From: an uncultured Bacteroidia bacterium
GTDB taxonomy: Bacteria > Bacteroidota > Bacteroidia > NS11-12g > UBA9320
Direction of reading: 5' to 3'
NCBI GenBank assembly: GCA_943787465.1
Contig: CALSMN010000005.1
Location: forward strand, 247,480 to 311,479
Length of the DNA: 64,000 bases
Part shown: piece after piece, positions 10,359 through 21,256 of the stretch
How the letters are laid out: every line of letters starts with the position of its first letter
How positions within the stretch are numbered: the first letter of the stretch is position 1
Translations under genes and position numbers: made by a program
The notes under the pieces: model-generated
Databases searched by the model: none
Seen by the model: the letters and a program-made list of their open reading frames with translations, nothing else
What the model was told of the DNA's origin: nothing

Positions 10359-13300
10359 AAAAGGTATCTCGCAACGACTCTTCCCATGTGGATGGTATCC
10401 GCAGTTTCGCTGGATCTTCCGTCATAACTCACCGTTACTTGAATATTTTGGGCTACTGTTTTTTGATAGCCCAATTTCCATGTCAAATTATCGCCTTGCT
10501 GCAATCCGCGTAAAAGTTCATAACCCAATGTTGTACTCGGAATTCCAGAAAAATCTACTTGAATATAGTTAAACCCGAGATTGAATGTTCCTTGGCTAGC
10601 TTTGGTATAATTATACGCTAAACCAAACTCCATATTCTTGGTTTTCTCTCCACCTAAAATGACTTGATTTTCGGCTGTAAAAATTTTTGATTTTATATCC
10701 AGACGATGAATCGATGACCAAATAAATTGAAGCTTCGGTTCTATCTCAACGTACACATAATTATACGTTCTATTACTAAAGAAAGCACTTTCGTAGGCTT
10801 TTTGTCCAAAAACACTTTGGGTTGTCCAGGTCATCGATCGATTGAGTGAGAGTCGCGTATTTAGCAAATGACTCTGAGTCATTCTGCCATCAAACCCGTT
10901 GGTCAATAATAATTTTGAACGGCTAGAGGTATACGTGTAATCGATACTATATCGGGGATTTCCACGATTAAAAAATAACGTTGTTCTGATATTCTGAGTT
11001 TGATTGATCAGTGCAGAGTCTGCCATATTTTGATCCAATGGGTTAATAAAAAAGGAAGATAATTGAGGCAATACTTTTTTATCAATTAAGAGCGTAGTGA
11101 TGCTATTCCAACGACCCAGAAATGCTTGTTTGTTCTTTTTAGGATCAACAAAAACAGCTGGATTTAGTAAAATAGTTTGTGTAAGTTGTGTACTGTGAGT
11201 CGTGAGAAATCCAGCTACAGGGGTATAAATCTTAATATAATCTGCACGAGGTTTATCTAACTCCGAAGCAATCTCAAACTCATTTAAGGTTTTAATTCCA
11301 TTGGTATCATAATCATTCCATATATACAATCCGTTTCCAGATTGTACTTGAAGAAACTGAAACTCCCTTTTTTGCTCCTGACCTGTACCTATTTGATAAA
11401 ATGTTTTAGTACGTAGAAATCTTTTAAATAACTGAAAATCAAGTTCAATTCTGGTTTGAAGCGTATTTTCAACCGGTGTTTTATTCCACAACGTATCTTT
11501 TACCTCCAGTTGTCTGAAAGTGCTATTCAATTGGATTCTTTGATTGGGTTTAGTTTTTAGGGTACTCGAAAAAGCCACATCTCGTCCTATTGTAGCTTGA
11601 GCAAAACTGTTATTTTTAGGACGTTCATCCAAGCGCCGAGTAATTCGTAATTGATATTGCGTGGCGTTAGTATCCGATGACTGAATAAACGCCTGATAAG
11701 ATGTGAATTTATAACTTTCATTTTGCAGAGAGTCATTCTTATCGAATTTTGATTCTTCTGAAATAAAATTCATTCCAGAAGAAAATAATTTAAAATGACG
11801 CACAAGATCTGTATTCCAATTATAAAACGTGTTTGATTGTTGGACCGTATCCCCAAAATTTGTTTTGGAAGCCAACCATTCTACACCTGAACTAATATGC
11901 ATATTATTCCAAGAGTACAATCCTTCTGATTTGTTTGAGAATCCACTAAAAGTATTTTCTCTATGAAATGTTATGGTATGATTGCGAATATAATGATTCA
12001 ATGATTTCTTTAGTTCGAATGAAGCATTAGCTATATGCTCTTGCGAGGGATTTACTTGATTAAAAAATTGAGGATTAGATAGCGTTTTATTCCAATTACG
12101 ATCAAATTCAACCCCCCTGTATCTCTCTATAAAAGTATAATTTTGGGACACCAATTCATATTCCAAATGAGAACTATATACCCAAGCAGAATCTTTTAAA
12201 AGTCGTTTTGTAGATTGAAATAATTTCAGTCCTGCACCATAATTATCATCATCTTCTTTAGCTGAAAAAGTATTTTTATCATAGGAACTTATGACCCATT
12301 CTGCCCCAAATTTTCGTTTATTTGATTCATATAAAAACCCAGCATTAGCTGTGTTTAAACGTTTAGGCGCAATCAGGATGTCGTAAGGAGCGTAATCTCC
12401 CAATCCCTCACCGATGTATTCAAAAACTTTACCATTGGCCCCAGAAATAGATTGAATATAGCTTCCTTTACCCATGCCAACATTGGAAAAAATTACTTCA
12501 TAAAAAGTTTTTTTTACATCAGGATCAGGGGCGTAAACATAAATATTTGTTGTTCCCACATTTTCTTTGATGTACATGATACGCTCAGTATTATATGTTT
12601 TCTGTACGCGAACATTTTCATAAAGGGCTGATTGATCCCCAGCTTGCTGTAGAGATTGTATTTTGGCAATGGTATCATTTAATGTTTGTAGAAATGGCTG
12701 TGATTTTAAATCCATCTCGTTGAAACCGTTTACGTAAATAGAAATATTTCCTTTTGAAACTTTAGTCCCCATGTGACTCACTGCTCTTCCGTAATTTCGA
12801 TCTGAATATTGAAACTCTACAACAATCCGACTATATAAGGTAATAAGAATTCGTGGGGTGAATGTGATTTCCCCAGTATTGTAATTGATGATATAGTCAT
12901 TATCTTCACCCCTCATTAATTTTTTCCCATCTAAATATACCACTTCGGTACCTGCGATAACGACAATAAATTGCTCTCCTGCATCACCATTTAGTCGATA
13001 AGGACCACTATTCCCCTCTATTCCCATAATTCTATTTCTACTAAATCTACCTCTTGATAGGGCCGCTTCAGCTGTCGTAGTTACTTTCCAATCTTTCACT
13101 CGCAATGAGTTTTTATATTGTAATCCTCTAGATTTTTTATAATACTTGATAAAGTAGGATTCTTGGGGACTTTGCATAAAATAATCACCCACAGTAAGTT
13201 GAGTACTGTCTTTTTTAAGCGTAATGAAAATTTGATCAAAATCTTGTATTTGCTGCGTATTTCCCTCGGGCTGAATCGGATTATTTTCATCGCTTATGAC

Positions 13301-13822
13301 TGCAAACACATCAACATCATTAGCTAATTTTCCATTTAATCTAAGATTTAAGTTTGAGTTAACTACCACGTTCTGGGTATTTCCTAGACCTATTCCTCTT
13401 GATATATTACCGACCGTATTCAATGCTTGATCATCTGATACCGAAAAATTAGAACGAGGGGTATAATTAAACGGATTTTCTTGGTATACATTAAAAATAG
13501 ATTGAATGTCTTTGTTTGCATAAAAGGTTGGAAAATGTAAGCTTTTGAATGCAACTAGAACACTGTCAACTGGAGATTCCCCTTTCCATATCAATAGATT
13601 ATGGTACTGAAAATACCAGGATGTATCGTATTGTTCGACCACTGCTGAACCCGCAATTACAAATCCTGCATCAAGTTGAAGTGAGTCTCCAGTTCGGGGT
13701 AAAAGTGTCACTTGTTTCTGAGTAGACCATTGTCCAAATACAGAAAACTGGGTACAAACAAATAGGAGCCAAAGAATCCTTAGATTCAACATACATTTTA
13801 TGTTAGAATATAAGAACGTCAT
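10355..13822 (-). CDS. Large secreted/outer-membrane beta-barrel protein of unknown function
   Basis: Signal peptide, long alternating beta-strand pattern, C-terminal Phe (RVVARYLF) typical of OM barrels. Confidence 0.65.
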   Translation of the reverse strand: MTFLYSNIKCMLNLRILWLLFVCTQFSVFGQWSTQKQVTLLPRTGDSLQLDAGFVIAGSAVVEQYDTSWYFQYHNLLIWKGESPVDSVLVAFKSLHFPTFYANKDIQSIFNVYQENPFNYTPRSNFSVSDDQALNTVGNISRGIGLGNTQNVVVNSNLNLRLNGKLANDVDVFAVISDENNPIQPEGNTQQIQDFDQIFITLKKDSTQLTVGDYFMQSPQESYFIKYYKKSRGLQYKNSLRVKDWKVTTTAEAALSRGRFSRNRIMGIEGNSGPYRLNGDAGEQFIVVIAGTEVVYLDGKKLMRGEDNDYIINYNTGEITFTPRILITLYSRIVVEFQYSDRNYGRAVSHMGTKVSKGNISIYVNGFNEMDLKSQPFLQTLNDTIAKIQSLQQAGDQSALYENVRVQKTYNTERIMYIKENVGTTNIYVYAPDPDVKKTFYEVIFSNVGMGKGSYIQSISGANGKVFEYIGEGLGDYAPYDILIAPKRLNTANAGFLYESNKRKFGAEWVISSYDKNTFSAKEDDDNYGAGLKLFQSTKRLLKDSAWVYSSHLEYELVSQNYTFIERYRGVEFDRNWNKTLSNPQFFNQVNPSQEHIANASFELKKSLNHYIRNHTITFHRENTFSGFSNKSEGLYSWNNMHISSGVEWLASKTNFGDTVQQSNTFYNWNTDLVRHFKLFSSGMNFISEESKFDKNDSLQNESYKFTSYQAFIQSSDTNATQYQLRITRRLDERPKNNSFAQATIGRDVAFSSTLKTKPNQRIQLNSTFRQLEVKDTLWNKTPVENTLQTRIELDFQLFKRFLRTKTFYQIGTGQEQKREFQFLQVQSGNGLYIWNDYDTNGIKTLNEFEIASELDKPRADYIKIYTPVAGFLTTHSTQLTQTILLNPAVFVDPKKNKQAFLGRWNSITTLLIDKKVLPQLSSFFINPLDQNMADSALINQTQNIRTTLFFNRGNPRYSIDYTYTSSRSKLLLTNGFDGRMTQSHLLNTRLSLNRSMTWTTQSVFGQKAYESAFFSNRTYNYVYVEIEPKLQFIWSSIHRLDIKSKIFTAENQVILGGEKTKNMEFGLAYNYTKASQGTFNLGFNYIQVDFSGIPSTTLGYELLRGLQQGDNLTWKLGYQKTVAQNIQVTVSYDGRSSETADTIHMGRVVARYLF

Positions 13823-13858
13823 ATCACTAAAAAAGGTGCACCCTAATTTTAGTTATTG

Positions 13859-15088
13859 CTATTGATTAATGGCTTCTGGGGTGTCTTCATCCTCCAAAAC
13901 CACCAATTCTTCGTCCTCATCAGAAAACTTAATAAGACCAAAGGTCATATATATACTTGATAGAATGATAACCCATAGTATGATACTGGGCTTGAATGAA
14001 TCAAAAGCTAAATCAGAAGGAATACTATAGAATAACAAAATGGTTATCAATCCTCTAGGGGCAATATATTCAAGTATTTTAGAACCATTTTTAACTAATC
14101 CTTTCAATAATAAAATACGGACAAGGTAAATGCCTATAAAAACCATCAAACTAATAATGATAACCTCAATATTTATTAATGATAATAAATCAATTGTAAG
14201 TCCAAAAACAATAAAAAAGAAAGTTCGTAATACGAATGCTGTTTCCCGGCTTATAATGTGAAAATCATTTTCCATTTTCATAAATTCCACACGGGTCATT
14301 AAATTTTTTAGAGGTCCAATAAAAATCAAATGGTGATTTTTTAGTATTAATCCAAAAACAAGAATTAATACCAAAGGACTCAAATGAATCATTTTACCTA
14401 AAGCATAAATCAGAATTAAAATGGAAATGAAGAAGAAGAGTTTTACCTTAGCGTTTAAGAATTTGAATAATAACACCAAACCAACACCTACTATCAGTGA
14501 GACTATAATAGTAAGTAAAAACTCAATGCCAAAACCTGAAAGTGAACTTCCTAATTCATTAGATTGAATAATACTCAAGATTAGATTAAATACCATAATG
14601 CCAATGATATCAGAGATACAACTTTCATAGATTAGAAGTTCTTTATCAAAATCTAGCAAATTAGCTACACTTGGAAGAACAATAGCACTAGAAATTACGG
14701 CAAGGGGTGTAGCATAAAGTATAGCCATCCCTATACTCATATCTAATAAAAAATGAAAAACAGGAGCAATAAATAGTACACTGCCCAATATCCCAAGAAC
14801 AGCTAATAATGATGCTTTGGCAATCAAACCACTCTTCTCTCGGGTAAGTTCTAAATCTAGCGCGCCCTCTAAAACAATCATGATTAAACCGATTGTGCCT
14901 AAAATTTTTAAGTAGGGAAAATAATCGACATTATACTCTGGATACGCCTTTAAAGTTTGACCAACAATGACACCCAATACAATGAGCATTAAGACGGAAG
15001 GAATATTCGTTCGTTTGGCTATTTCACTAAAAAAATAAGAAATGACAATACAAATTGATAAAAATACAATAATGATATTATAATCCAT
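13859..15088 (-). CDS. Cation:proton antiporter (CPA family, NhaP-like)
   Basis: Multiple TM helices, MLIVLGVIVGQ, LEGALDLELT, APRGLITILLFYSIP. Confidence 0.88.
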   Translation of the reverse strand: MDYNIIIVFLSICIVISYFFSEIAKRTNIPSVLMLIVLGVIVGQTLKAYPEYNVDYFPYLKILGTIGLIMIVLEGALDLELTREKSGLIAKASLLAVLGILGSVLFIAPVFHFLLDMSIGMAILYATPLAVISSAIVLPSVANLLDFDKELLIYESCISDIIGIMVFNLILSIIQSNELGSSLSGFGIEFLLTIIVSLIVGVGLVLLFKFLNAKVKLFFFISILILIYALGKMIHLSPLVLILVFGLILKNHHLIFIGPLKNLMTRVEFMKMENDFHIISRETAFVLRTFFFIVFGLTIDLLSLINIEVIIISLMVFIGIYLVRILLLKGLVKNGSKILEYIAPRGLITILLFYSIPSDLAFDSFKPSIILWVIILSSIYMTFGLIKFSDEDEELVVLEDEDTPEAINQ

Positions 15089-15092
15089 ATTT

Positions 15093-15100
15093 CAAATTTA
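15093..15100 (-). promoter_or_regulatory. -7 box TAAATTTG, 4 nt from antiporter ATG
   Basis: CAAATTTA on + strand; start at 15088. Confidence 0.45.
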
Positions 15101-15131
15101 AGTGTAGTTAATGATACTATAATGATTAAAA

Positions 15132-16640
15132 TCAGTTAATCAGTGATGAACCATCCATCTCAGATGGAATTTGTATTTGCATAATGTCTAAAATTGTTGG
15201 GGCAATATCCCCTAGTTTTCCTGATCTGATTGACTGAATAGACTTATCAATGATATATATAGGGACCAAATTCGTTGTATGTGCTGTGTTGGGAGTTCCA
15301 TCTTCATTCACTGCCATGTCCGCATTACCGTGGTCTGCTGTAAGAACGATACTATAGCCTAATTCCTGACCAAGACTGACCAACTGATGAGCACATTTAT
15401 CTACCGTTTCACACGCTTTTTTAATGGCATTAAATACCCCTGTATGTCCTACCATATCTGGATTAGCATAATTAATACATACAAAATCTGGGTTATTTTC
15501 TGACATATAATTCATAACTCTTTTTGTTAATTCTGGAGCACTCATTTCGGGTTGCAAATCATAGGTACTTACCTTTGGTGAGTTGGCCATAACACGAGCT
15601 TCCCCTTCAAAAGGCTCTTCTCTACCCCCATTGAAGAAAAAGGTAACGTGCGGATATTTTTCTGTTTCAGCCGCTCTCAATTGAGTTTTATGATGGTTAG
15701 CTAGTACTTCACCTAATGTATTGGTCAAATCTTTACTATGAAAAACCACATGAACATTTTGATACGTTTTGTCATATTCTGTCATTGTAAAATAGTTTAG
15801 ATTCAATGTGTGCATATTAAAATCAGGCATATCTCTTTGGGTTAAAACACGACTAATTTGACGTCCCCGATCTGTTCTAAAATTAAAACAAAGTAAAATA
15901 TCATCTGATTGAATGGCACCGAGTGGATCAATTATGCATGGCTTGATAAACTCATCTGTGATTTCCTGATCATAATTGGATTGGAAAGCTGAAGAGTAAG
16001 TATCGAAAGAATCCCCTTTCATATGAATGAGTGCATCGTATGCTAATTGTGTTCGCTCCCATCGATTATCACGATCCATGGCATAATAGCGTCCTGTGAT
16101 TGTAGCCAGCTTAGATTTACCAAATTTAGGAGATTCGACTACTTGTTTTAAAAAATTTTTACCACTATATGGATCCGTGTCTCTACCATCTGTAAATGCA
16201 TGAATGTATGTGCGATCATCCAATTGATGGTTTTGTAATAATTGAGTCAATCCCAACAAATGATTGAGACTGCTGTGTACCCCACCATCACTAACCAAGC
16301 CCATAAGATGAATCTTACGATTAGGATTTTGCTTGGCTAATTCTATCAGTTTTTTTATGGCATCCGTATCTTGAATAGATCCTTCTTGAAATGATTTATC
16401 AATGCGAACGAGCATTTGCCAAACGACCCTGCCAGCACCAATATTCATATGACCAACTTCTGAATTGCCCATTTGTCCATCAGGCAAACCAACGTGTTCA
16501 CCGAATGTATTTAATGTTGCTTTGGGAACACTGGTTTCTATACTATCCATAAATGGAGTATGAGCAGAAAAGATAGCATTCGTACTATTTTTTTTACCAA
16601 TTCCCCATCCATCCAATATAACTAACATCGTTTTTTTCAT
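15132..16640 (-). CDS. gpmI: 2,3-bisphosphoglycerate-independent phosphoglycerate mutase
   Basis: MLVILDGWGIG, QMGNSEVGHMNIGAGR, FTDGRDTDP, TADHGNAD; preferred start ATG 16640 rather than ORF start 16670. Confidence 0.95.
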   Translation of the reverse strand: MKKTMLVILDGWGIGKKNSTNAIFSAHTPFMDSIETSVPKATLNTFGEHVGLPDGQMGNSEVGHMNIGAGRVVWQMLVRIDKSFQEGSIQDTDAIKKLIELAKQNPNRKIHLMGLVSDGGVHSSLNHLLGLTQLLQNHQLDDRTYIHAFTDGRDTDPYSGKNFLKQVVESPKFGKSKLATITGRYYAMDRDNRWERTQLAYDALIHMKGDSFDTYSSAFQSNYDQEITDEFIKPCIIDPLGAIQSDDILLCFNFRTDRGRQISRVLTQRDMPDFNMHTLNLNYFTMTEYDKTYQNVHVVFHSKDLTNTLGEVLANHHKTQLRAAETEKYPHVTFFFNGGREEPFEGEARVMANSPKVSTYDLQPEMSAPELTKRVMNYMSENNPDFVCINYANPDMVGHTGVFNAIKKACETVDKCAHQLVSLGQELGYSIVLTADHGNADMAVNEDGTPNTAHTTNLVPIYIIDKSIQSIRSGKLGDIAPTILDIMQIQIPSEMDGSSLIN

Positions 16641-16646
16641 CAGATA

Positions 16647-16654
16647 CAAAATTA
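16647..16654 (-). promoter_or_regulatory. -7 box TAATTTTG, 6 nt from gpmI ATG
   Basis: CAAAATTA on + strand; start at 16640. Confidence 0.45.
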
Positions 16655-16754
16655 ATTTTTGTGGTTTCATAATCAGGATTTATTAAATAGAATTTAAATA
16701 TAAATACCTTTGTTTTCGTAATGAGCAACTTTATCAAAAAAGTGAATTAACTAT

Positions 16755-19217
16755 TTGAATGTGAAAAATCGATTAAGCTTCATCCTATTTATAATATTCA
16801 GTATAACAGTCAATGCTCAAAACTTTTATACAATCAGCGGAACTGTCACTGACATATCATCAGAATCATTATTAGGCGTTTACATAAGGGCTGTTGATTT
16901 GGGTGTAGGAACTATCACCAATGAAAAGGGTGAATTTGAAATGAGATTAGAAGAAGGTTACCATCGATTATCTTTCACTCACATTGGATATGAACCAAAA
17001 CAAATAGATCTACCCACTCAAAAGAATGAGGTTTTGAATATCATTTTAAAACCCATAGAGAATGAATTAGGAGTGGTAGAAATTTCTAACAAGAAGAAAG
17101 ACTTGAGTTATACGATTATTCGAAAAGTCATTGAGAATAAGGAGAAATACACAAATCATTTCAACACACAAAAACGAAATATTTACGTTAAAAGTGTTGA
17201 AAAAACTACTCATAGAAGCCCCAAAATACAAGATGACCAACCAGATGCTAAGAAACTGGATGAATCCACAATTGAATCCAAAAATGATTCTACCCCCAAG
17301 CTAAATTTATTTGAAGGTGACTTCGTTCAGCACATTAAATTTCCTGATGGATTTAAAGAAGAGAAAAATGCGGCAAAAAAACTAGGCTATCAACAATCAT
17401 TGTTTTATGTGAGTACGACTGATGCCAACTTTGATTTAAACGAGAACCTAATAAAAGTTAAAAAACTGGGTGATAATGCCTTCATATCCCCTATTAGCGA
17501 TGCTGCATTTATATCCTATCGATATAAATTATTAGGTTCCAGATTTGAAGGAAAAAGAAAAGTATACACCATACAAGTCATTCCTCGTAAATTAGGGAAT
17601 GCCTTATTCAAAGGTCAGGTAGAAATTTGGGATTCATTATTTACAATTAAAAGTGTTGATTTGACCTTACCCAAACGCTCTTTAATTGAATATGACCAAT
17701 TTTCATTGAAACAATATTATTCTTTTCAGGATAGTATAAAAATACTAACCAGTGAAACCTTTAACTGGAAAATTAAAAATGGATCAAAAACCATTGATGG
17801 TGAATGCATTGCTAAATATTCTAATTACATATTTGATAGTATTTATCCTAAACGCTTCTTCAATGCAGAAATGGCAAGAACAGCTGATGATGCTTACGAA
17901 AAAGACACTAGTTTTTGGGCCAAAATAAGACCTATCCCTCTCACTTATGATGAGAATAAATTTATTCGCATGCAAGACAGTATAAATCGGATAAGAACAA
18001 GTAAAGCATACCTAGACTCCATTGACTCCGTATATAATCAACTAACTTTCCTCAAAGTCATTTGGTCTGGAATTGGGCATATCAACAGAGATAAAAAAAC
18101 AGAATGGAGTTTTGCCTCACTAGCCGAAATGATTGATCCTGTTGCCATTGGGGGTTTCCGTATCAAGTATGGCATGAGTTATTACAAAAAATTTGAGGAT
18201 AGGAAAAGCTTATTTATCGCTCCAAGTTTAAATTATGGATTTCGAAATCAAGATTTAAAAGGCAACATCACAATCAATACCTTATACAACCCCAAAAAAC
18301 TGTCAAGGGCTTCGATTTACTATGGAAAGTATTTTGGGTTTGTCAATCAATTTGCCACATTTAATGACCTCCTTAATAGACAAAACTTTTTTGAGCAAGA
18401 TTATACCTACCTTACCCATAGCACCGAGTTAATCAATGGGCTTTATCTCTTTAACAGTATAAGTCATACTCTCAGAAAACCCCTTAAAAATTTTGAATTT
18501 AATCCCGATTTTGATTCTGCATTTGTCAATAACCTACCTCAGAATTTTGAAATCAATTCAGATGTTCGAATAACCCTGGGAATATCCTATACCCCAAAAC
18601 AATTATATATTTCTGAACCAAACCAAAAAATTGTCTTGGGCTCAAAATATCCCACCTTCTCTTTGACATACAAGCAAGCGGTCCCAAACATAGGTGGATC
18701 AATTACCGATTTTAAAGAAATTGAGCTAGGAATTACTCAGAAATTCATGGTTGGTATTTTTGGGACATCTCAGTACTCGGCTCGTTTTGGGACATTTCTT
18801 GATACTACCAACCTACAAATCATGGATTATAAATATCAACGAGGGGGTGACCCTTATTTCTTCATGCCACCGATGTTTGCTTATCAACTGATTGATAGTA
18901 CCTTCCCAACGTTTAGAGGTTTTTTAGAGACCCATTATATTCATCAGTTTAATGGGTTTTTAACAAGCAAAGTACCCTTGATTAATAAGACTGGTATCCG
19001 AACTATGGCTGGAGGTGGTTTACTCATTGTCCCAGAAAGAAGTTACCAGTACTCCGAAATATTTGGTGGAATTAATCGGATTTTCAGAATTGGAAGAGAA
19101 CGATTTAGATTGGGGCTTTATTATGTGGTTGCTCAATCCAACACACAAGGAATTACTACTGGATTTAAATTTTCAATAGTACCCTACAACACCGCCTCTA
19201 ATAGTTGGAGTTTCTAA
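16755..19217 (+). CDS. CarboxypepD_reg-like / DUF5686 family outer-membrane protein
   Basis: Signal peptide, YTISGTVTDISSESLLGVYIRAVDLGVGTITNEKGEF; C-terminal barrel. Confidence 0.82.
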   Translation: MNVKNRLSFILFIIFSITVNAQNFYTISGTVTDISSESLLGVYIRAVDLGVGTITNEKGEFEMRLEEGYHRLSFTHIGYEPKQIDLPTQKNEVLNIILKPIENELGVVEISNKKKDLSYTIIRKVIENKEKYTNHFNTQKRNIYVKSVEKTTHRSPKIQDDQPDAKKLDESTIESKNDSTPKLNLFEGDFVQHIKFPDGFKEEKNAAKKLGYQQSLFYVSTTDANFDLNENLIKVKKLGDNAFISPISDAAFISYRYKLLGSRFEGKRKVYTIQVIPRKLGNALFKGQVEIWDSLFTIKSVDLTLPKRSLIEYDQFSLKQYYSFQDSIKILTSETFNWKIKNGSKTIDGECIAKYSNYIFDSIYPKRFFNAEMARTADDAYEKDTSFWAKIRPIPLTYDENKFIRMQDSINRIRTSKAYLDSIDSVYNQLTFLKVIWSGIGHINRDKKTEWSFASLAEMIDPVAIGGFRIKYGMSYYKKFEDRKSLFIAPSLNYGFRNQDLKGNITINTLYNPKKLSRASIYYGKYFGFVNQFATFNDLLNRQNFFEQDYTYLTHSTELINGLYLFNSISHTLRKPLKNFEFNPDFDSAFVNNLPQNFEINSDVRITLGISYTPKQLYISEPNQKIVLGSKYPTFSLTYKQAVPNIGGSITDFKEIELGITQKFMVGIFGTSQYSARFGTFLDTTNLQIMDYKYQRGGDPYFFMPPMFAYQLIDSTFPTFRGFLETHYIHQFNGFLTSKVPLINKTGIRTMAGGGLLIVPERSYQYSEIFGGINRIFRIGRERFRLGLYYVVAQSNTQGITTGFKFSIVPYNTASNSWSF

Positions 19218-19265
19218 AAAACCACTTTGACCAATTTGGTTAAATTTGTTTTTCATCAAATCAAA

Positions 19266-19592
19266 ATGACCATCACAGAAGCCCAAAAAAAAATTGACCA
19301 ATGGATAAATACCATTGGAGTTCGTTATTTCGACCCACTTACTAATACTGCTGTCTTAATGGAAGAAGTTGGAGAAGTTGCCAGAATTATGTCTAGGAAA
19401 TATGGTGAACAAAGTTTTAAAGAATCTGATAAATCCATTGATTTGGGTGATGAAATGGCAGATGTCTTATTTGTATTGTTGTGTTTAGCAAATCAATGTG
19501 GAGTAAATTTAGAACAGTCGCTCACAAAAAACCTAGACAAGAAAACAAAACGCGACCAAGATAGACATCGAAATAACCCCAAACTTTCATAA
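19266..19592 (+). CDS. MazG-like nucleotide pyrophosphohydrolase
   Basis: LMEEVGEVARIM...DLGDEMADVLFVLLCLANQ; preferred start ATG 19266. Confidence 0.9.
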   Translation: MTITEAQKKIDQWINTIGVRYFDPLTNTAVLMEEVGEVARIMSRKYGEQSFKESDKSIDLGDEMADVLFVLLCLANQCGVNLEQSLTKNLDKKTKRDQDRHRNNPKLS

Positions 19593-19619
19593 TGGCATAA
19601 AAATTGAACCCTATATCAC

Positions 19620-20555
19620 ATGAAAAAAATACTACTTACATTCCTACTTGGCGTACCTGTTGCATTGTTTGCTCAAGATAAAATAAATAAATGGTCATTG
19701 GGTATCGGCTTTCATTTAGCTTGTCCTCAAAGCGAAATTGGTGCAATTGATTATGATCATGGATTTGGAATTAACTTCTCCTACCTGAGTACTAAATTTC
19801 CATACAAATCACCTGTTAATTTTCAAATTGGAACACGCATGGATTTTGCACATATGCAAACTCGAAAATTCGAATCTATAGCATTAGCTGCGGATGACGG
19901 TCCAATTATCATAGGAGATGCCACGATAAAAGCGGGTAATCGCATGTATGGTCTGTTTTTAGAAGGTCGAATCAATTTTACTCCTGAAGATCAAAAAATA
20001 ACACCCTATATTAGTTTACTTGCAGGACATCGAAACTATTCTACATACCAAGTACTTTCACTCAATCAACCCAATTATAACCCAGAACGAGAATCAGAAT
20101 CAATAACAGAACGTGTAGTTCATACCAAACGGTTTCATTACGGAGGAACCGTAGGCGTCTGCTACAAAGTAAACCAAAGTATTTCATTGGAATCTAGTGT
20201 AACATATACCTATGGCAATAAAGGAGCGGTATTGCCACTGAAAGATATAGAAAGAGCTGACGGAAGTAATGAAGTACATTATGATAATTATCAAACCGTA
20301 AAAACAGACATACTATTAATAAATGCAGGTATTCGATTCCAATTGTTTAAGCAGTATCAGTATAATCCTATAAATACTACTCCATCAAATCAAAATAATT
20401 CATCCAATAGTAACCGTTACTTTGACAATTCAACACCCAGTTCATCAACTCCTTCCACCAGGAAAACACGTAGTTTTAATTCCACCCCTACTAAAAAAAT
20501 GCCTATTAAAGTAAAATCAGATGGACCAAAAAGAGACAAAAACGATCAAAGTTAA
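19620..20555 (+). CDS. Outer-membrane beta-barrel family protein, Ser/Thr/Asn-rich tail
   Basis: Signal peptide MKKILLTFLLGVPVALFAQ, barrel-like strands, low-complexity C-terminus. Confidence 0.6.
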   Translation: MKKILLTFLLGVPVALFAQDKINKWSLGIGFHLACPQSEIGAIDYDHGFGINFSYLSTKFPYKSPVNFQIGTRMDFAHMQTRKFESIALAADDGPIIIGDATIKAGNRMYGLFLEGRINFTPEDQKITPYISLLAGHRNYSTYQVLSLNQPNYNPERESESITERVVHTKRFHYGGTVGVCYKVNQSISLESSVTYTYGNKGAVLPLKDIERADGSNEVHYDNYQTVKTDILLINAGIRFQLFKQYQYNPINTTPSNQNNSSNSNRYFDNSTPSSSTPSTRKTRSFNSTPTKKMPIKVKSDGPKRDKNDQS

Positions 20556-21129
20556 TTTAGATACCCATTTTTGGAATTCAAAATATGAAGAAAATAAAAT
20601 AGGATGGGATATTGGATACGCCAACCCTATTCATATTGAATATGTGCTTGAACACATTGATAAATCCCAAAAAATACTAATTCCTGGAGCTGGTTCTGGA
20701 TATGAAATAAAAACATTATGGAATTGTGGCTATAACCAAGTCTATGCTATTGATTTATCACCGTTAGCAAAAAAACGATTTTTGAAACAACAACCCGATT
20801 TCCCAGAGGAAAACTATATCGTAGGTGATTTTTTTAAAATGCAACAATCATTTGACCTAATCTTGGAACAGACCTTCTTTTGTGCTATAGACCCTGCACT
20901 GCGTTCCTCGTATGTAGAAAAAATACACGAAGTTCTAAATCCACTAGGTCGCTTGTATGGCGTTCTATTTGTGATGCCATTAATTGATGGTCCACCTTTT
21001 GGTGGATCAGTCACGGAGTATCAACATTTATTCGAGGAAAAATTCGAAATTATACAGATAAAAAAAAGTACGAAATCCATTCCAACTCGACTGGGAAAAG
21101 AAATAATCATAGAATTATTGAAAAAATAA
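20521..21129 (+). CDS. SAM-dependent methyltransferase (TPMT-like)
   Basis: FWNSKYEENKIGWDIGYANP, ILIPGAGSGYE, AIDLSPLA. Confidence 0.85.
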   Translation: MDQKETKTIKVNLDTHFWNSKYEENKIGWDIGYANPIHIEYVLEHIDKSQKILIPGAGSGYEIKTLWNCGYNQVYAIDLSPLAKKRFLKQQPDFPEENYIVGDFFKMQQSFDLILEQTFFCAIDPALRSSYVEKIHEVLNPLGRLYGVLFVMPLIDGPPFGGSVTEYQHLFEEKFEIIQIKKSTKSIPTRLGKEIIIELLKK

Positions 21130-21138
21130 ATCAATCCA

Positions 21139-21168
21139 TTGCAAGAGTTGATTTCAATATTATCTTTG
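21139..21168 (+). promoter_or_regulatory. Bacteroidota-type promoter (TTG-N19-TATCTTTG) upstream of the tRNA cluster
   Basis: TTG at 21139-21141, TATCTTTG at 21161-21168, 19-nt spacer. Confidence 0.65.
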
Positions 21169-21256
21169 CAGCCGCTTAATCGATGAAATGTTCTTTGAGT
21201 TTAAGCAAAAGCAAGTATGAACATATACATATTGATTCTTTGATATTTTATATGTA

